Below are positions 12,187-25,000 of a stretch of DNA of 25,370 bases, piece by piece. The position numbers were made by a program, and so were the translations under genes. The notes beneath the pieces are model-generated. The model was not told the DNA's origin, searched no databases, and worked only from the letters and a program-made list of their open reading frames with translations. Numbering within the stretch: position 1 is the first letter of the stretch; every line of letters begins with the position of its first letter. The stretch is from Plakobranchus ocellatus (Eukaryota > Mollusca > Gastropoda > Plakobranchidae): contig BLXT01004662.1 in NCBI GenBank assembly GCA_019648995.1, forward strand, positions 705,966-731,335, read 5' to 3'.

Positions 12187-12691
12187 NNNNNNNNNNNNNN
12201 NNNNNNNNNNNNNNNNNNNNNNNNNNNNNNNNNNNNNNNNNNNNNNNNNNNNNNNNNNNNNNNNNNNNNNNNNNNNNNNNNNNNNNNNNNNNNNNNNNNN
12301 NNNNNNNNNNNNNNNNNNNNNNNNNNNNNNNNNNNNNNNNNNNNNNNNNNNNNNNNNNNNNNNNNNNNNNNNNNNNNNNNNNNNNNNNNNNNNNNNNNNN
12401 NNNNNNNNNNNNNNNNNNNNNNNNNNNNNNNNNNNNNNNNNNNNNNNNNNNNNNNNNNNNNNNNNNNNNNNNNNNNNNNNNNNNNNNNNNNNNNNNNNNN
12501 NNNNNNNNNNNNNNNNNNNNNNNNNNNNNNNNNNNNNNNNNNNNNNNNNNNNNNNNNNNNNNNNNNNNNNNNNNNNNNNNNNNNNNNNNNNNNNNNNNNN
12601 NNNNNNNNNNNNNNNNNNNNNNNNNNNNNNNNNNNNNNNNNNNNNNNNNNNNNNNNNNNNNNNNNNNNNNNNNNNNNNNNNNNNNNNNNNN
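12187..12691. other. Assembly gap (505 N)
   Basis: A run of N directly followed by a CT dinucleotide repeat, so the assembly probably broke in a long CT microsatellite. A last CRYZL1 exon could be hidden here. Confidence 0.99.

Positions 12692-12753
<62 letters not shown>
12692..12753. repeat. CT microsatellite bordering the gap
   Basis: Pure CT repeat from the edge of the N run to 12753. It yields meaningless Leu-Ser and Glu-Arg open frames. Confidence 0.97.
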
Positions 12754-12756
<3 letters not shown>

Positions 12757-12909
12757 AAATGCCATTGTTTTTCATTTAGTTACCTTTCAAAATCGATACT
12801 GTCAACTGGTGAATCTTGTTCTGGTTAATGCAGCCAATTCTTTTCATTTAAAAAAAAAAATCATATTAAGATTGTCCATGCCAATAAGGAGCTACTGCCA
12901 ATAACAAAT

Positions 12910-13041
12910 TTAATGCTTTATGATCGGAAGGATACGTTGAAATCGCCCATGTTGGGAACGCATTAGCACCCATGCAGGAGGGAAAAGGAAAGATAAGGAT
13001 CCACCCCTGAGGAAGAGTTGTTGGCTGTCAGGTGGGTCAAG
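12910..13041 (-). CDS. CRYZL1: CRYZL1 exon 9 (last readable)
   Basis: The acceptor is tattttcag. The exon reads LDPPDSQQLFLRGGSLSFLF, then WVLMRSQHGRFQRILPIIKH and TAA. The match to the family continues at least to RILPIIKH, which corresponds to the vertebrate ILKDVMEKL helix. A possible donor (gtatcc, 12935-12930) would cut the exon at 12936 but remove matching residues. No strong donor precedes the stop, so the 3' border is uncertain. Confidence 0.75.
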   Translation of the reverse strand, partial: LDPPDSQQLFLRGGSLSFLFPPAWVLMRSQHGRFQRILPIIKH

Positions 13042-16000
13042 CTGAAAATAGATGCAGAATTTTTTTTTTAATGATAGTTTCCAAAGGCCGACCTCTTATA
13101 AAATAGGTAAACAGTGGCAACTTCATAATTTGAATTTTATGGGAATTATCCAAAACTTTGAACTAAGAAGATTTGAATTGCTCTGTTTGTCTCTGAAAAT
13201 CGTCCAGACATTGAGAAATGGAATGCTTTATTTATGAGATTTTCTTTCTTTTTTTTTTTTTATGCAATACTTGTAAAATAGACTTGAAGGTATGTTTGGT
13301 GTATCTCATTTTTTACTGTGATCAGCCTAGCTTGACATTACAGAAGGAACAGGAAAATGTTTCTTTTTTTTTTTTTATTAGCTGTGGCCATAATGTCTTT
13401 GACTTTCGAGAATAAAAGCTGGAAAAATTTCAAATAATGCACAAAAAGCAATATTCCAAAACATTAATGATGAAATGAGGACAGTTTTTGTTGACTGTAG
13501 ACAATTTTGAAATTTATCTAATAACAGCCAATTCTAAGCTTAATATTGTTAATAAAAATCATTTTTTTCAGACTTTCAGGTAAAAAAAAATTAATCCTTC
13601 AGTGATACTTTCTGATCATTGGAGGCTAAGATTCAGTTGATTGACTCTGATTCAGTAACCATTTTTTTTTAACATAAGGCAAGCAATGCAAAGAAAATGT
13701 ATCCAGTTTTACTTGAAATTGATATATTTGTAAGCAGTTCATAGATTTTCTTTTGCTGTGTGCTTATCTGGAACACCCCCATCAAGACAATTGAGATTAT
13801 CAAAACCAAAGAGAAAAAAAAAAACCTCTCATCTTAAGTGGTAGCAATGACATAAAACAAGAATAGCTGGTCAAAGAAGCCAGTTGCTAATGATCTATTT
13901 CATTCTTAATAACTGATCTGTATGATAAAAAAATCTGTTTCAGACAAAATATCCATTATTTGAATTATTCTATGTCTAAAAAATCCTACATTTAAAATAA
14001 GCTCATCCTAAGATTATTTAATTTTTTTTAAAAGTCTATACCATTCATATCAATGAAAACAGGTCGAGGAATTTTTTTTTTTAATTGAAACTTTGTGAGG
14101 CTCATTGGTTTGTGAATACTCAAACTAGATCTAGGCTTTTGGTAGATGGAATCTTTGGCTCATTTGTAGAAGACATCCTACCTGTAGTTGAGGATTTGTA
14201 GAGACCCACCGCCCAGCAAAACCCAGACAGGACAGAAGATCATGCTTGTGAGGCGTAAACTTCATCTGACGCTCCTCCATCAAATCTTTATCTTTTTCAC
14301 TTGTGAAAAGGCGAACTATAAGATTGAAGATAGTGAAAAAAATAAGAGAAAGAATGATTTAAATGTCAGTGACATTATGAGTTTATTGACAGGTTTTAAT
14401 CAAGCATTAAAAAAGAGAACTAATTAAAATACTGAGTTTTAAAAGTAAACAATATATTCCGTGGTTAAAAACATTACCATTTCAAGGAATATGTTGGTAA
14501 TGTTCTTTGTTTGACAGTAACAAAAGTTATTTGTTGTAAATGAAAAAAAAAGCATTCAGTTATCTCATAATACTCACAAAGGCATTTGATTAATTGTTTT
14601 TAGGTTGGAGGTTATTATTCATCAAAATAAAAATATGTGTATCTTGAATATTTCTACATGTCTTAGGATATGTGTAAAGAGAAGGCCAATGTTTAATGAG
14701 TATGAAATACTTTAACTACTAACCAAAAACCAAAGTATCTACAATAGCAACTAGACTCATAGTATTGCTACACCTCCTTAAAAATCTATAAATAAATATT
14801 ATAGGAACAGTATACCAATATAACAGTAGCACTCATGGGGACTTGAAGATAAATGGATAAATATCTTATGGCCAGTTTAGACAAATCATGTCAGAAATTA
14901 TGCTGTTGCTTGAAACATTTCTCACCCAGCTTTTCAAAGGTGAATATTCCATTAAATTTAATTTTTTTTCATCGCTGAAACATTTAAATCAGTTTTTTTG
15001 GGGTTTTTTTTTGTTTTTGTTTTTTTGGCATCAAAGAATACAGTAACAGAATTTTACTTCTAACTGCCCGTTTCTTAATTTATATTTATGTCAACTGATC
15101 CATTCGTAGTTACTAATATCTATAACTAGACAAATTATGAAAGCATTTTTGCACAAAATCATTAACAAACCTCCATTGTCTATGATGCAATCTACTCCCA
15201 CACCACCTGTCTCCTCCATGACTGAACTAGCTAGGATAGTAGATCGTGTCATTTCAATGAGTTGTGCTGAAGATCAAAATAGGCAAAATGTCAAAAGAGC
15301 AAATTTATGAAATCGAAGTCTTTTCTTAAACTAAGCTGTTTCTCAGTTTGTTTTTTTGCTTGTTTGTTTGTTCATTTTTTTATTATAAGGGTCTTTAATT
15401 ATAATTTTTTTTTTTAGAAAGTGTGTTTCAAAATCATTATTTTCAAATAGAAACAATGTATTTTAAAATATGTTGACTCTTTACAAAATAGGACTTTTTG
15501 CAATCTGGTCTATTTTAGAAAAATGGGCAGGATGCATTATGTAGGGCATCAGCTGTAGATACACATTGATATAAAAAAGAGCCAGCCTCACTCATGGGTG
15601 ATTAGACAATTTTACAACTAGATCTAAACTTCAGTATCTGCAAAACATCTGATTTTTGTTTCCATTTATTTACATCGTTTTTCTGTCTGCTTTTTTTTTC
15701 ATATATCTTTTCCAAAAATCTTCAACTACCAGTATGAAATTCATAACTAAAAATTTACAGAATTTAGAAGCTGAGACAAACCAATTTCTTTATATTGTTC
15801 ATTCACTCAATCAAGCCTCTTAATAATTTGTCAGCCATCTTTTTTTTTTGGCTTCCAAGTCATATTATGTTCTTCACCAATTTGTCATTATGCCTGGCAT
15901 CCTCAAATTATACTGAGACTTAACATTATGTTGCTGCACTGTAAACAAAAGATATTAAATATGAAGAGATATGAAGAAGAAAAAACTAATGGCGTATTTT

Positions 16001-19000
16001 TACACTATACTAAAGAAAATACCTATCACACATTCTTGCATGTCAATCATTACCATTTCACACCCTCAACACTTTCTCTCTAGAAGTCCCCCAGTCATTC
16101 TTCCTTATCTGCCCCTCCCCTACCTCCTCCCTCTTCTTTATACATTGACTTGTTACAACTGTATATTTCTCTTTATTATATATCATTGTTCTTATGCCTT
16201 CTGTATTTTAGGAAACTAATGAAGCCAATAAAGGTACAACATTTTTAATGTACTGCTTTTCTGATAACTTTTTGTTCTCATTAGTTCACGTTGGTGGTTC
16301 TTCTTTTTTATACCTATTGTTTTATACAATAAGGATTTTCTCAAATTATGCACCCTGAAATCTTCTTCTCTTTTTGCTCTAACTACACTATCTTCCAGTC
16401 TCAATAAGCACTGTTACCATAGCATTCTTTGTGTGTTTTTATGCTGTGTCTCTCTCACTTTGCCTGCTCTCCTTTCTGCCTCTATTTCCTTGGGTTTTTT
16501 TCCTCTCTACTTTTTCAGTCTTATGTGCTCTGCCATGTATATCTAACTCTAGTAACAGCACAAAATTAGCAACTTTCTCTTTGAAATAAATAATAATGTT
16601 TTATAAATAAGAATATGTGATAGGTATTTTCTTTGATATGTTTAATTTGTTCTTCAAGAAATTAATGTACTACAGTCGACTTCACTTGAATCGACTTCGT
16701 ATGACTCGATTTTCTTTTGAGTCGATTGTAATTTCTCGGAACGGTCCCCTTTATAGTAGTTTTATTGTAAAGAGAAAGCTGATGAGTCGATGTCGACTTA
16801 GCCGTTCTGACGGTCAAGTGGATCCTCTTTCTTTGCTCCCCCTCTCTTTGTATTTGCTAGTTCTCAGTGGATAAGTTGATCTTCCATCCAGAAACTAGAT
16901 CTAGATCTAGTTTAAAGAATAAAAAATCTTGCGTGTGCTATCATTAATCTGTAGCAACGGGCGACCATAAAAAATTGCCTGCCAGACTTGACTGTTACCC
17001 GTATAATAAGCCTTGAGAACCTTAGGAGACGTGAAACAACTCGAGTGTTACAGGCAACGGTTGCTTACAGTCCAAACTACCCAACCGACATTACCCTCTC
17101 CTCACATTTCCGCACAGCGGCCCTAGCCGGAGGCTGTGTTTACTCGCCAGTCATCACTCTGTCTAGGATAACATTAACAATCGAGCCTACACAGACAATG
17201 CCTGTCTCTGTCTGCCACTTCCCGTCCCTCCCCCCCCCGACTAACCACAGCCCCTTTCCACAGCCAGCGCTGTAGGAGTGGTCATATTCACGCATCCGGT
17301 ACAAGTGTGTATTTTACCCTCCCCCTCTCTCCCTCCGATAGGTCTAGGCGTTGGCGCCTCGCGCATCACTAGGCCTACAGTCTGATCACTTTCTCCCCTC
17401 CCCCCTCCTACACATGAGTACCGGTACCGCTGTTTTGACACGTTGCTCGCCCCTTCCCAATCAATGGAAAAAATGGATGAGTGGATGTATGGATAAGTCG
17501 ATGTTGATTTTAATCCCCCAAAGACATCGACTTATCAGTAGTCAACTGTATTAAAATTATACACAAAATAGACATCAAAACAATAAGGAATTGACTCGTA
17601 CTCAAGATTGTACAATACAAATGTGTGTTTATGCATAGGCTTTTTTTTTTACAGTGCAAACCATATACAACAGGCCTGGTTGTAACAGACATTCTGTAAT
17701 AACAGGGATTTTTTAAATATCCATTTTTTTCGTACTCTTTACCTCTAGTAAAAATGATCAGCAATAACATGGCTTCATCGAAGCCCAATCTGTTATAAAA
17801 GCAACACAGATTCGTTCAATAAGAAAGAGCACAGTGATGGAACGAGCCCATGTAAGGCCGAGTCACTGCAATTATATGTTCCAACAGCATGTGAAGCTAG
17901 GGAGGGCTGCAGTATGCTGCGTACCTGGACCTAGCACTAGGCCATGTAACATGTAACAAGTAATGCAGCAGAGTTTGCTTGAGGCCTTTACATCACATAC
18001 GCACCCACACAGAAATGCACCCTGTCCGCCACAGATACTTCTTTTCATTATGACCACCAATGATGTCGAATGCAAGAGGAAATGCCTTTCAATTTACAAA
18101 AAGTGTGAAATAATCCAGGCTTTTAACAAAATATGCTGAATTAGTCCATAAATGTTTACTTCCTTTGCATTTTTATAATTTAATAAAATCAACAGGGATC
18201 TGATAAAACAGGACTATTGCTCTGGTCCCACCATCTCTGTTATATCAGGTTTCCACTGTATATATGATTATGCATTTTCTTCATCTGTGCTATGCCGTGC
18301 CTATTGTCTGCAAACTACATGCATGCAGCCCTTCCCAAAACAGCACTTTGCACTGTAAACAAATTGTGACATATCTCACATCATTATTATATATAGACCT
18401 TGACCTATCAATTCTCTCTCTCTCTCTCTGTCGGCTCATCCGTTTCGGGATGTTGCCTCTTGAACTCTCCTGCGAAACGTCTCTCTGTCTGATGTTAATC
18501 TTTTTGCCTGGGATGTGCTTCTTTCCAACCATTCTTCAATGTCGTTCTCCCATCTCCTTGTAGGTCTGCCTTTTCCTCTCTTCCCTTTCATCTTTGCCTC
18601 CAATATATGTTTTTCAAGGGTTTGGTGGCGTTTGATATGCTCAAAGTATGTAGGTTTTAGTTTTTTTATGCTCTGAAGAAGTATTGGAGTTTTAGTACCG
18701 ATCTTTATTAACACTTCTTCATTTCTTATCTTCTCTGTCCAAGATATCCTTAAAATTTTTCTGTAGCATTTTAATTCGAAAGCAGTAATCCCAAGGGTCT
18801 CCCACAGGCTAGTGGAGGGAAGGAGGCACCTTAGATCTCCTGTTGACAGAGTTTACTCTGCCCCACTCCCCACCCTATCAATTCACAAATGTCAATATTA
18901 TAAGCTTAAATGTTGCATTTTTTTCCGCAGATCTACAGCTAGACACTGAGATATACTGGCTGCTCTTTATTCTGGATGAAAAAAAAATTTGTCTTACAGT

Positions 19001-22000
19001 AGAATTTAGGGTAGATCTAACTGTCTCCAGTTTGATTCAAGACCTCTCACACAATACTCAAGCTATTAACTAAATTTTTTTTTTCAATCTCAACTATCTC
19101 TGAAATACCATGATAATCGATTTGATTTTGTTTTGCACATTTCATTTTTCGGAATAAAGTTGGATTCCTTAATAACAATGAACTTACAGTTTGCCCTTAA
19201 CCATCTTCAGTAAGTGTGGGCCCATGGACACATCACTCTAAGGCCTAAGGCCTTGCTATTATTATCGAAGGGAAGAGAAGAGAGGTTTAACAAAATGGCT
19301 CATTTTTGTTACTGTTATTTGCTTTATTGTTATTTGTAGGAGCTATCTGTTCTTTACATAATGTATCCTTCAAATTCTGCCTATTCACTTACTATCCAAA
19401 AGAACTTTTGTTATATGAAAATCTTACCTATTGGAGCTTTTAGATTTTCCAGATACTGTTTCTCTGTTAATGTTCTGTATGTAGAAAGCACCTTCACAAA
19501 AAAAAGAAAAGGTTGCACAGTGAAAAGCATAAGAAAATTAAATACATTGTACATTTTTTTTCTTTTTTTTTTTTGTGCCAATCTTAAAAAAACACTTTTT
19601 TCTAAAAGTATTGTAAATAATGTTAGACACTGCATTATTTAAATAACTGTGTAACACAAAAACAAGTGTGCAATGTACAATGCGTTTAATTAGAAGATTT
19701 CTTTAAGAAAGTCAAAGAGAGAGAAAGGAGAAAGAAAGAGACAGACAGACAGACAAGGGAGAAAGCAGGCGCTGGGAAATTACTTCTCTAGGAGTATTGG
19801 TACAAAGAAAACCAGATCTTCACTGAGGCTATACTGATATTTAGGGGCACACTGCGATTGCAACAAGGTACAAAGAAAACATTGCTATAACAAAAATTGA
19901 TGCAGTTACTATATCAGTATTTCTCATTGCAGAATCACAAATACTTAAATTGTGAGAAAAAAAAATGTTGCACTCTTACCCCTGACAAACTGCAACCTTA
20001 GATGTGAATACCTTCACTTCACTTTTTCTCATTTTGTTTTTATCCAAAATACATTTCTTGCAGTGAGCTACACAAACAAAAATATTCTAATTTTTGCTTA
20101 AATATGTACGTATTCATGTATTTGTTATCTATTTTAAATAATTTAAAAAGGCAAAAAAAGAGTTTACAAAACTTTTGATCGCTCACATGAAAAGAGTAAA
20201 ACAAAATTAATATACTTGTTTTTATGAACAGCTCATGAAAACCAATGGTAAGAGAGAAAACCACTTTCATAAAATAAATTTACTGATTTTCTTTAAGTCA
20301 AAGTCATATTTCAGGAATTTTTTACATTCTAATTTCTTTTGTAAATAAGGTCCTAAAATACTTTTCATCGAAAAATAACACAATTATCACCAAAAGAGTG
20401 AGCGGACTTAGATCACACATAACTACCAAAACTTCTCCTAAATTTTGAGAATACTACTTGCTTATTAAATTTTTAAAGTCAATAATGTTTTGGTTTGAGA
20501 TGGATGCCTATTATGTGCAAGTTTCATCATTTCAGATAGACTCCAATTTTTTTGATTAAGCTTACCAAAGTATGATGTATTTCAGGATTTAAAAAATCAT
20601 TACTACAGCTTTTCTGACTAACCAAATTTTTTTCCCCCTTGTCAAAATCATAAGGAACCACTTTTACTCAAAATAGATATTAGTTTACAAAACTTCAATA
20701 AAATTCACTGTTGACATTGAATTCATTTCATAAAGTGCTTATAAATATGTATAAATCATGCATATTATTTAAAATCACCTTAGCACCAAATGATTGCGCA
20801 AGCTGAATGGTCAGATACCCTTGTGGAGTGGCTCCATCCATCACTAGCACAGTGTCTCCAGCTGTCACATGACCCAAGTAATGTACAGCTGTGTAAGCTG
20901 CAATTCCTGCACATAAAGAAGCTGCAGCAGACTCATGACTCACACTGTTTGGTTTTTTCACTATGTAGATAAAAATAAAAGTGTGACATTATATACATTT
21001 TTTAAACAGCCTCAAAGTTCTAATTCTTTTTTTAATTGAATATGGACATATTTGTGTTTCTTCTTGATTTTCAAAAGGGCTATATATGATCCCTGGCATA
21101 TTAGGACAGGCCTCGAGATAATAAGTGAATTCACAATGATTTATAGCAAAACAGGGAGAATGATCTTTTCTTAACAACTGTTCCAACAGATTTTTAAACT
21201 AATTTTCTTTTTTCTTTCCCATATGGGCAGATAGCAGCTATTCAACTTTTTGCCCTACTGGCTGATTTTTGCTGCAAATATTGTTTTTCTGCCATGATCC
21301 TTTTTTGTTTGGATATTTTTAGAGAGTAATCTGACCAGTAACATATGGAAGATAAAAATTTATCTTTTCATTCAAAACAAAACTTGTCAATAATCGTGAT
21401 TATCAAAATTTGTGTCAAACAAATTAACTGTAAGCCTTGATCAACCCCCTCTCAAAAAAGGAGGAGCAGTTGTACAAACAGTACAGCCTTTGTCTACTAT
21501 GCAAGAGGTGACAGGTTTGATCCCCAGTCCAGGCAAACAATTTTTTCACTTCCCTATGTCTATCCGAACATGGTTGCATAGCTAGGTCTCTCAGAAGTCA
21601 GCACAAGTGAAAAGCAGCTGGAAGACAAAGGTAAACTTCCTCCTAACGCTGCATGCAAAAAAAAAGCAATAAAAACTTTATCCCTGATTCTCTACCCTTT
21701 GTTCTTACACAAAAACCATCATACAAAAAAAAAAATTTAGCGCAGTTAATGTTAAAGAAGAGTGATTAATCCATTGTCCGCTAATCAGAGAAAAATATTC
21801 TAACTTTGTTACCTTTTACTGAGTGACTCCATTTTCATAATATGAGCATTGTTCCCTCAAATACATTTGAGAAATTCATGCTTGACAGTATTTTACAATT
21901 ATTTTTATGACTCATTCAAAACTTTCTCTCCATATTCTCCACAACCTTTTCAGTTTTCTGTACACTCAAAAGTAACTTACTTGTATCAAACTGATTTAAA

Positions 22001-25000
22001 ATGCATGTGTCACAACACCCTGATATGCCACTCCCAAAAGGCAAAATACCTGAAGAAAAAGTTTTTGAAATGACATCAACAACAATAATATTTATCAATT
22101 TTTAAGTTAATTTTTAATTTTACATTGCTTTCTGTTCTGTTTCAGGCACATTTCATCTTTATGGGTAGTGTTATTTACAGTGGAATATGTTTACACCGAA
22201 AATCCTAAGGAGTATGATTTCTATTTTGGTTTAAGCATCATCATCATCATCAAGTGCCTTGCTTGTAAGCGTTGGCGATCATGTCCCTCCACAAATCCCT
22301 ATCTTTGACGGCGGCCAGTATATCTGGCACTTTTCCTGGTCCAAGCCATGTGGCCAGTCCATCCATTATCTTCTCCCTTTGTCTTTCTCTGCTTCTTTTT
22401 CCCTCAAACTTTCCTGTTGTTACCAAATGTTCCAGTTTTCCTCTTCTCATCACGTGGCCCAGAAAGGTGGCTTGACGTTTCCTTATAGTTCTGACCAGTG
22501 ATCTTCTTTTATTAGCTTCATTCAGAACTCTCTCATTTGTTTTCTTTGCGGTCCAAGGTATTCGGAGCATTCTTGTAAGGAACCACATTTCTGTTGCTTC
22601 TAGCTTATTTTGAATTTGCTTTGAGATTGTCCATACTTCGCATCCATACATTGTGAATTACACAGAACAATCAGCCTCATGAGTCACATCACCAAAATAC
22701 TGCTAAAGATCATAATGCTGAGAATAAGGAACAAAATAAAACCAGAAATAGCAGAAGAACAGTGCGCATTTGTAGAAGATAAAGGAACATCAAATGCAAT
22801 ATATATTCTGCGAACCTTAATTGAACATGCCCTAGAAGTACAAAAAGATGTATATCTGTGCTTCATTGATTACACCAAAGCTTTTGATAGAGTACGCCAC
22901 GATGAGATGATAACGCAATTGAAACAACTTAACATTGATGGAAAAGACTTAAGAATAATAAAAACCATGTACTGGGAACAAACTGCAGCGATGAGAATCG
23001 AAAACAAAACCAGCACATTTCAGGATATAAAACGAGGCGTTAGGCAAGGCTGTGTTCTCTCCCCAGATCTCTTCTCCCTCTACAGTGAGATAATCATGCG
23101 AAATTTGGAGAATCACCCAGGAATTAAGGTGGACGGGCAGAACATAAACAATTTAAGATATGCTGACGACACAGTGCTAATAGCTGAAAACAAAGAAGAC
23201 CTGCAAAAACTTCTAAATATTGTTGAAGAAGAAAGCAGAAAGAAAGGGTTAGAACTGAACAGTAAAAAGACAGAAGTGATGGTAATCAGTCGCAAACAAG
23301 AATCCCCAAAATGTGATATATTCATCAATAAAGTAAAACTCAAACAAACAGAAAAGTTCAAATATCTAGGTTTAAGCATAGCACATTAAGTAACTAAGAT
23401 TTATAAAGGAGAATAACCAGCTTCCAAAATATTAAGTTGAACCAACCCCATCATCGTCTCATCACAATGTAAATGAACATGCATATCCACGAATCTTTCT
23501 CTTTTTTTTGTCCATCTCTCTATCTCCTTCTCTTTCCTTTTCAGTTAAGAGGTTCTAGCGTCTGTAATTGATGTAGAATAATAGAGCTTTCACAATTTCA
23601 TTATCGCCTAAGTAAGTTTTCCGGTCCTGAAGACCTCTACTTTTAGTACAACTTAATCATCACCAAAGTTTTCCAGTACTGAACTTCTCAACAAGAGAGA
23701 TGGCTTTATTGAAAAATATTACAGGCTGTGATGCAACAGTGTTTGTATAGCTTTGTGCTTACAGAACCTAGATATGTAGGGAGTGTGGCATGATCCCACT
23801 GCCTAACTGACTGGTGGAAGAGAAGGGATGGGCAGGTGTGTGCACTAGACCTAGACCTAGCCAGACAATGGGCTTGGCCATCTGTAGTGTACAGCACCAG
23901 TGACAACATTGGTTTGCATGGAGTAATGCGAGAAAGAAAGGGAAGGGCGAGGTGTATAAAAAAAAAAAGGTTTTTTTTCATATGTGGGATGGAAAGTAAC
24001 TGGGCTTTCCCAGGAGTTTTTATTTTGCTTTAGCGATAGTAAGGCAGCCAACGCTTTCAGTTTACTGTATGTTTAATAAGAAAGAACAAGAGGAAAAACG
24101 GGAAGCTCTTCAATTTCTTTTAGGTTTAGCCGTTTTTTTGGTTCAGCCGTTTTTGCTTTAGGTGTGGTCTACTGTACATCTTTTTCTTCACTTTACGTTA
24201 AAAAGATAAAATACATTTTAACTTTCTATGTACACAGATAGTATAAAGGCGCTGCTGTAACTTACCCACAACACACATATCCTCCTCATATTTCTCTACA
24301 TTAGAACCAGTTTTCACAATGATCCCCGAGACTGAATGGCCAATGGGACAGTTTTCAAGAGAGTTGGAAAGTAGTTGGTGATATATCTAGGAAAAAGCCA
24401 GGAGTAGTCATATGTGCTTCTATTAAGGAAGTTTTCATTCCATAACATGTCATAAAGAAAGAAAAAAAAGGACTCTATATCTTTTAACATTTCATTCAAA
24501 TGCATTGATAAAGTAATTTACTATAAAATAAATAGGATATTAATATTTATACAATATTCAGATTTCAATAAAATGCTCCAGTATAGTTATCTACATATTT
24601 TTGTATAGTATTTAATTAATATTTATCTAAATGAATACTGTCATCTCAATCTTAACTTTTTTTTTCAGATATTATTTTACCTTTTCATTCTGAAGATTGA
24701 TGGCACAAGCTTTAGTTTTTATCAGGATTTCATCTGGTTGTAACTCTTGGTTGAATTCAGACTGAAATTATGACATTAAAAAGTGTAATTTGCAGAAACA
24801 CAAGTCTTACATTGAAGAATGATTTCATTGCAAGTTTTATGAAAAAAAAACGCATTTGTAAATGATAACCAGAAAAAAAAAATGATATATGGATTTCAAA
24901 GTTGGGCATATTGAAAAGCAAGTGTTTTTAAAACAGCATTCTTTTATATGAAACAATCCAAGACATTCAATCGAAGGACACCAATCTATATTCAAACAAA

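Noticed and set aside
12064..12904. Open frames with Glu-Arg or Leu-Ser runs spanning the gap
   Set aside because: They consist of the CT repeat and N bases; there is no real sequence to support a gene.
14470..14504. Small stem-loop with 10-bp arms
   Set aside because: Short AT-rich stems like this are expected by chance in an intron; there is no sign of an RNA gene.
22259..22501. Plus-strand open frames opposite the RTE C-terminus
   Set aside because: They are antisense shadows of the reverse transcriptase reading.
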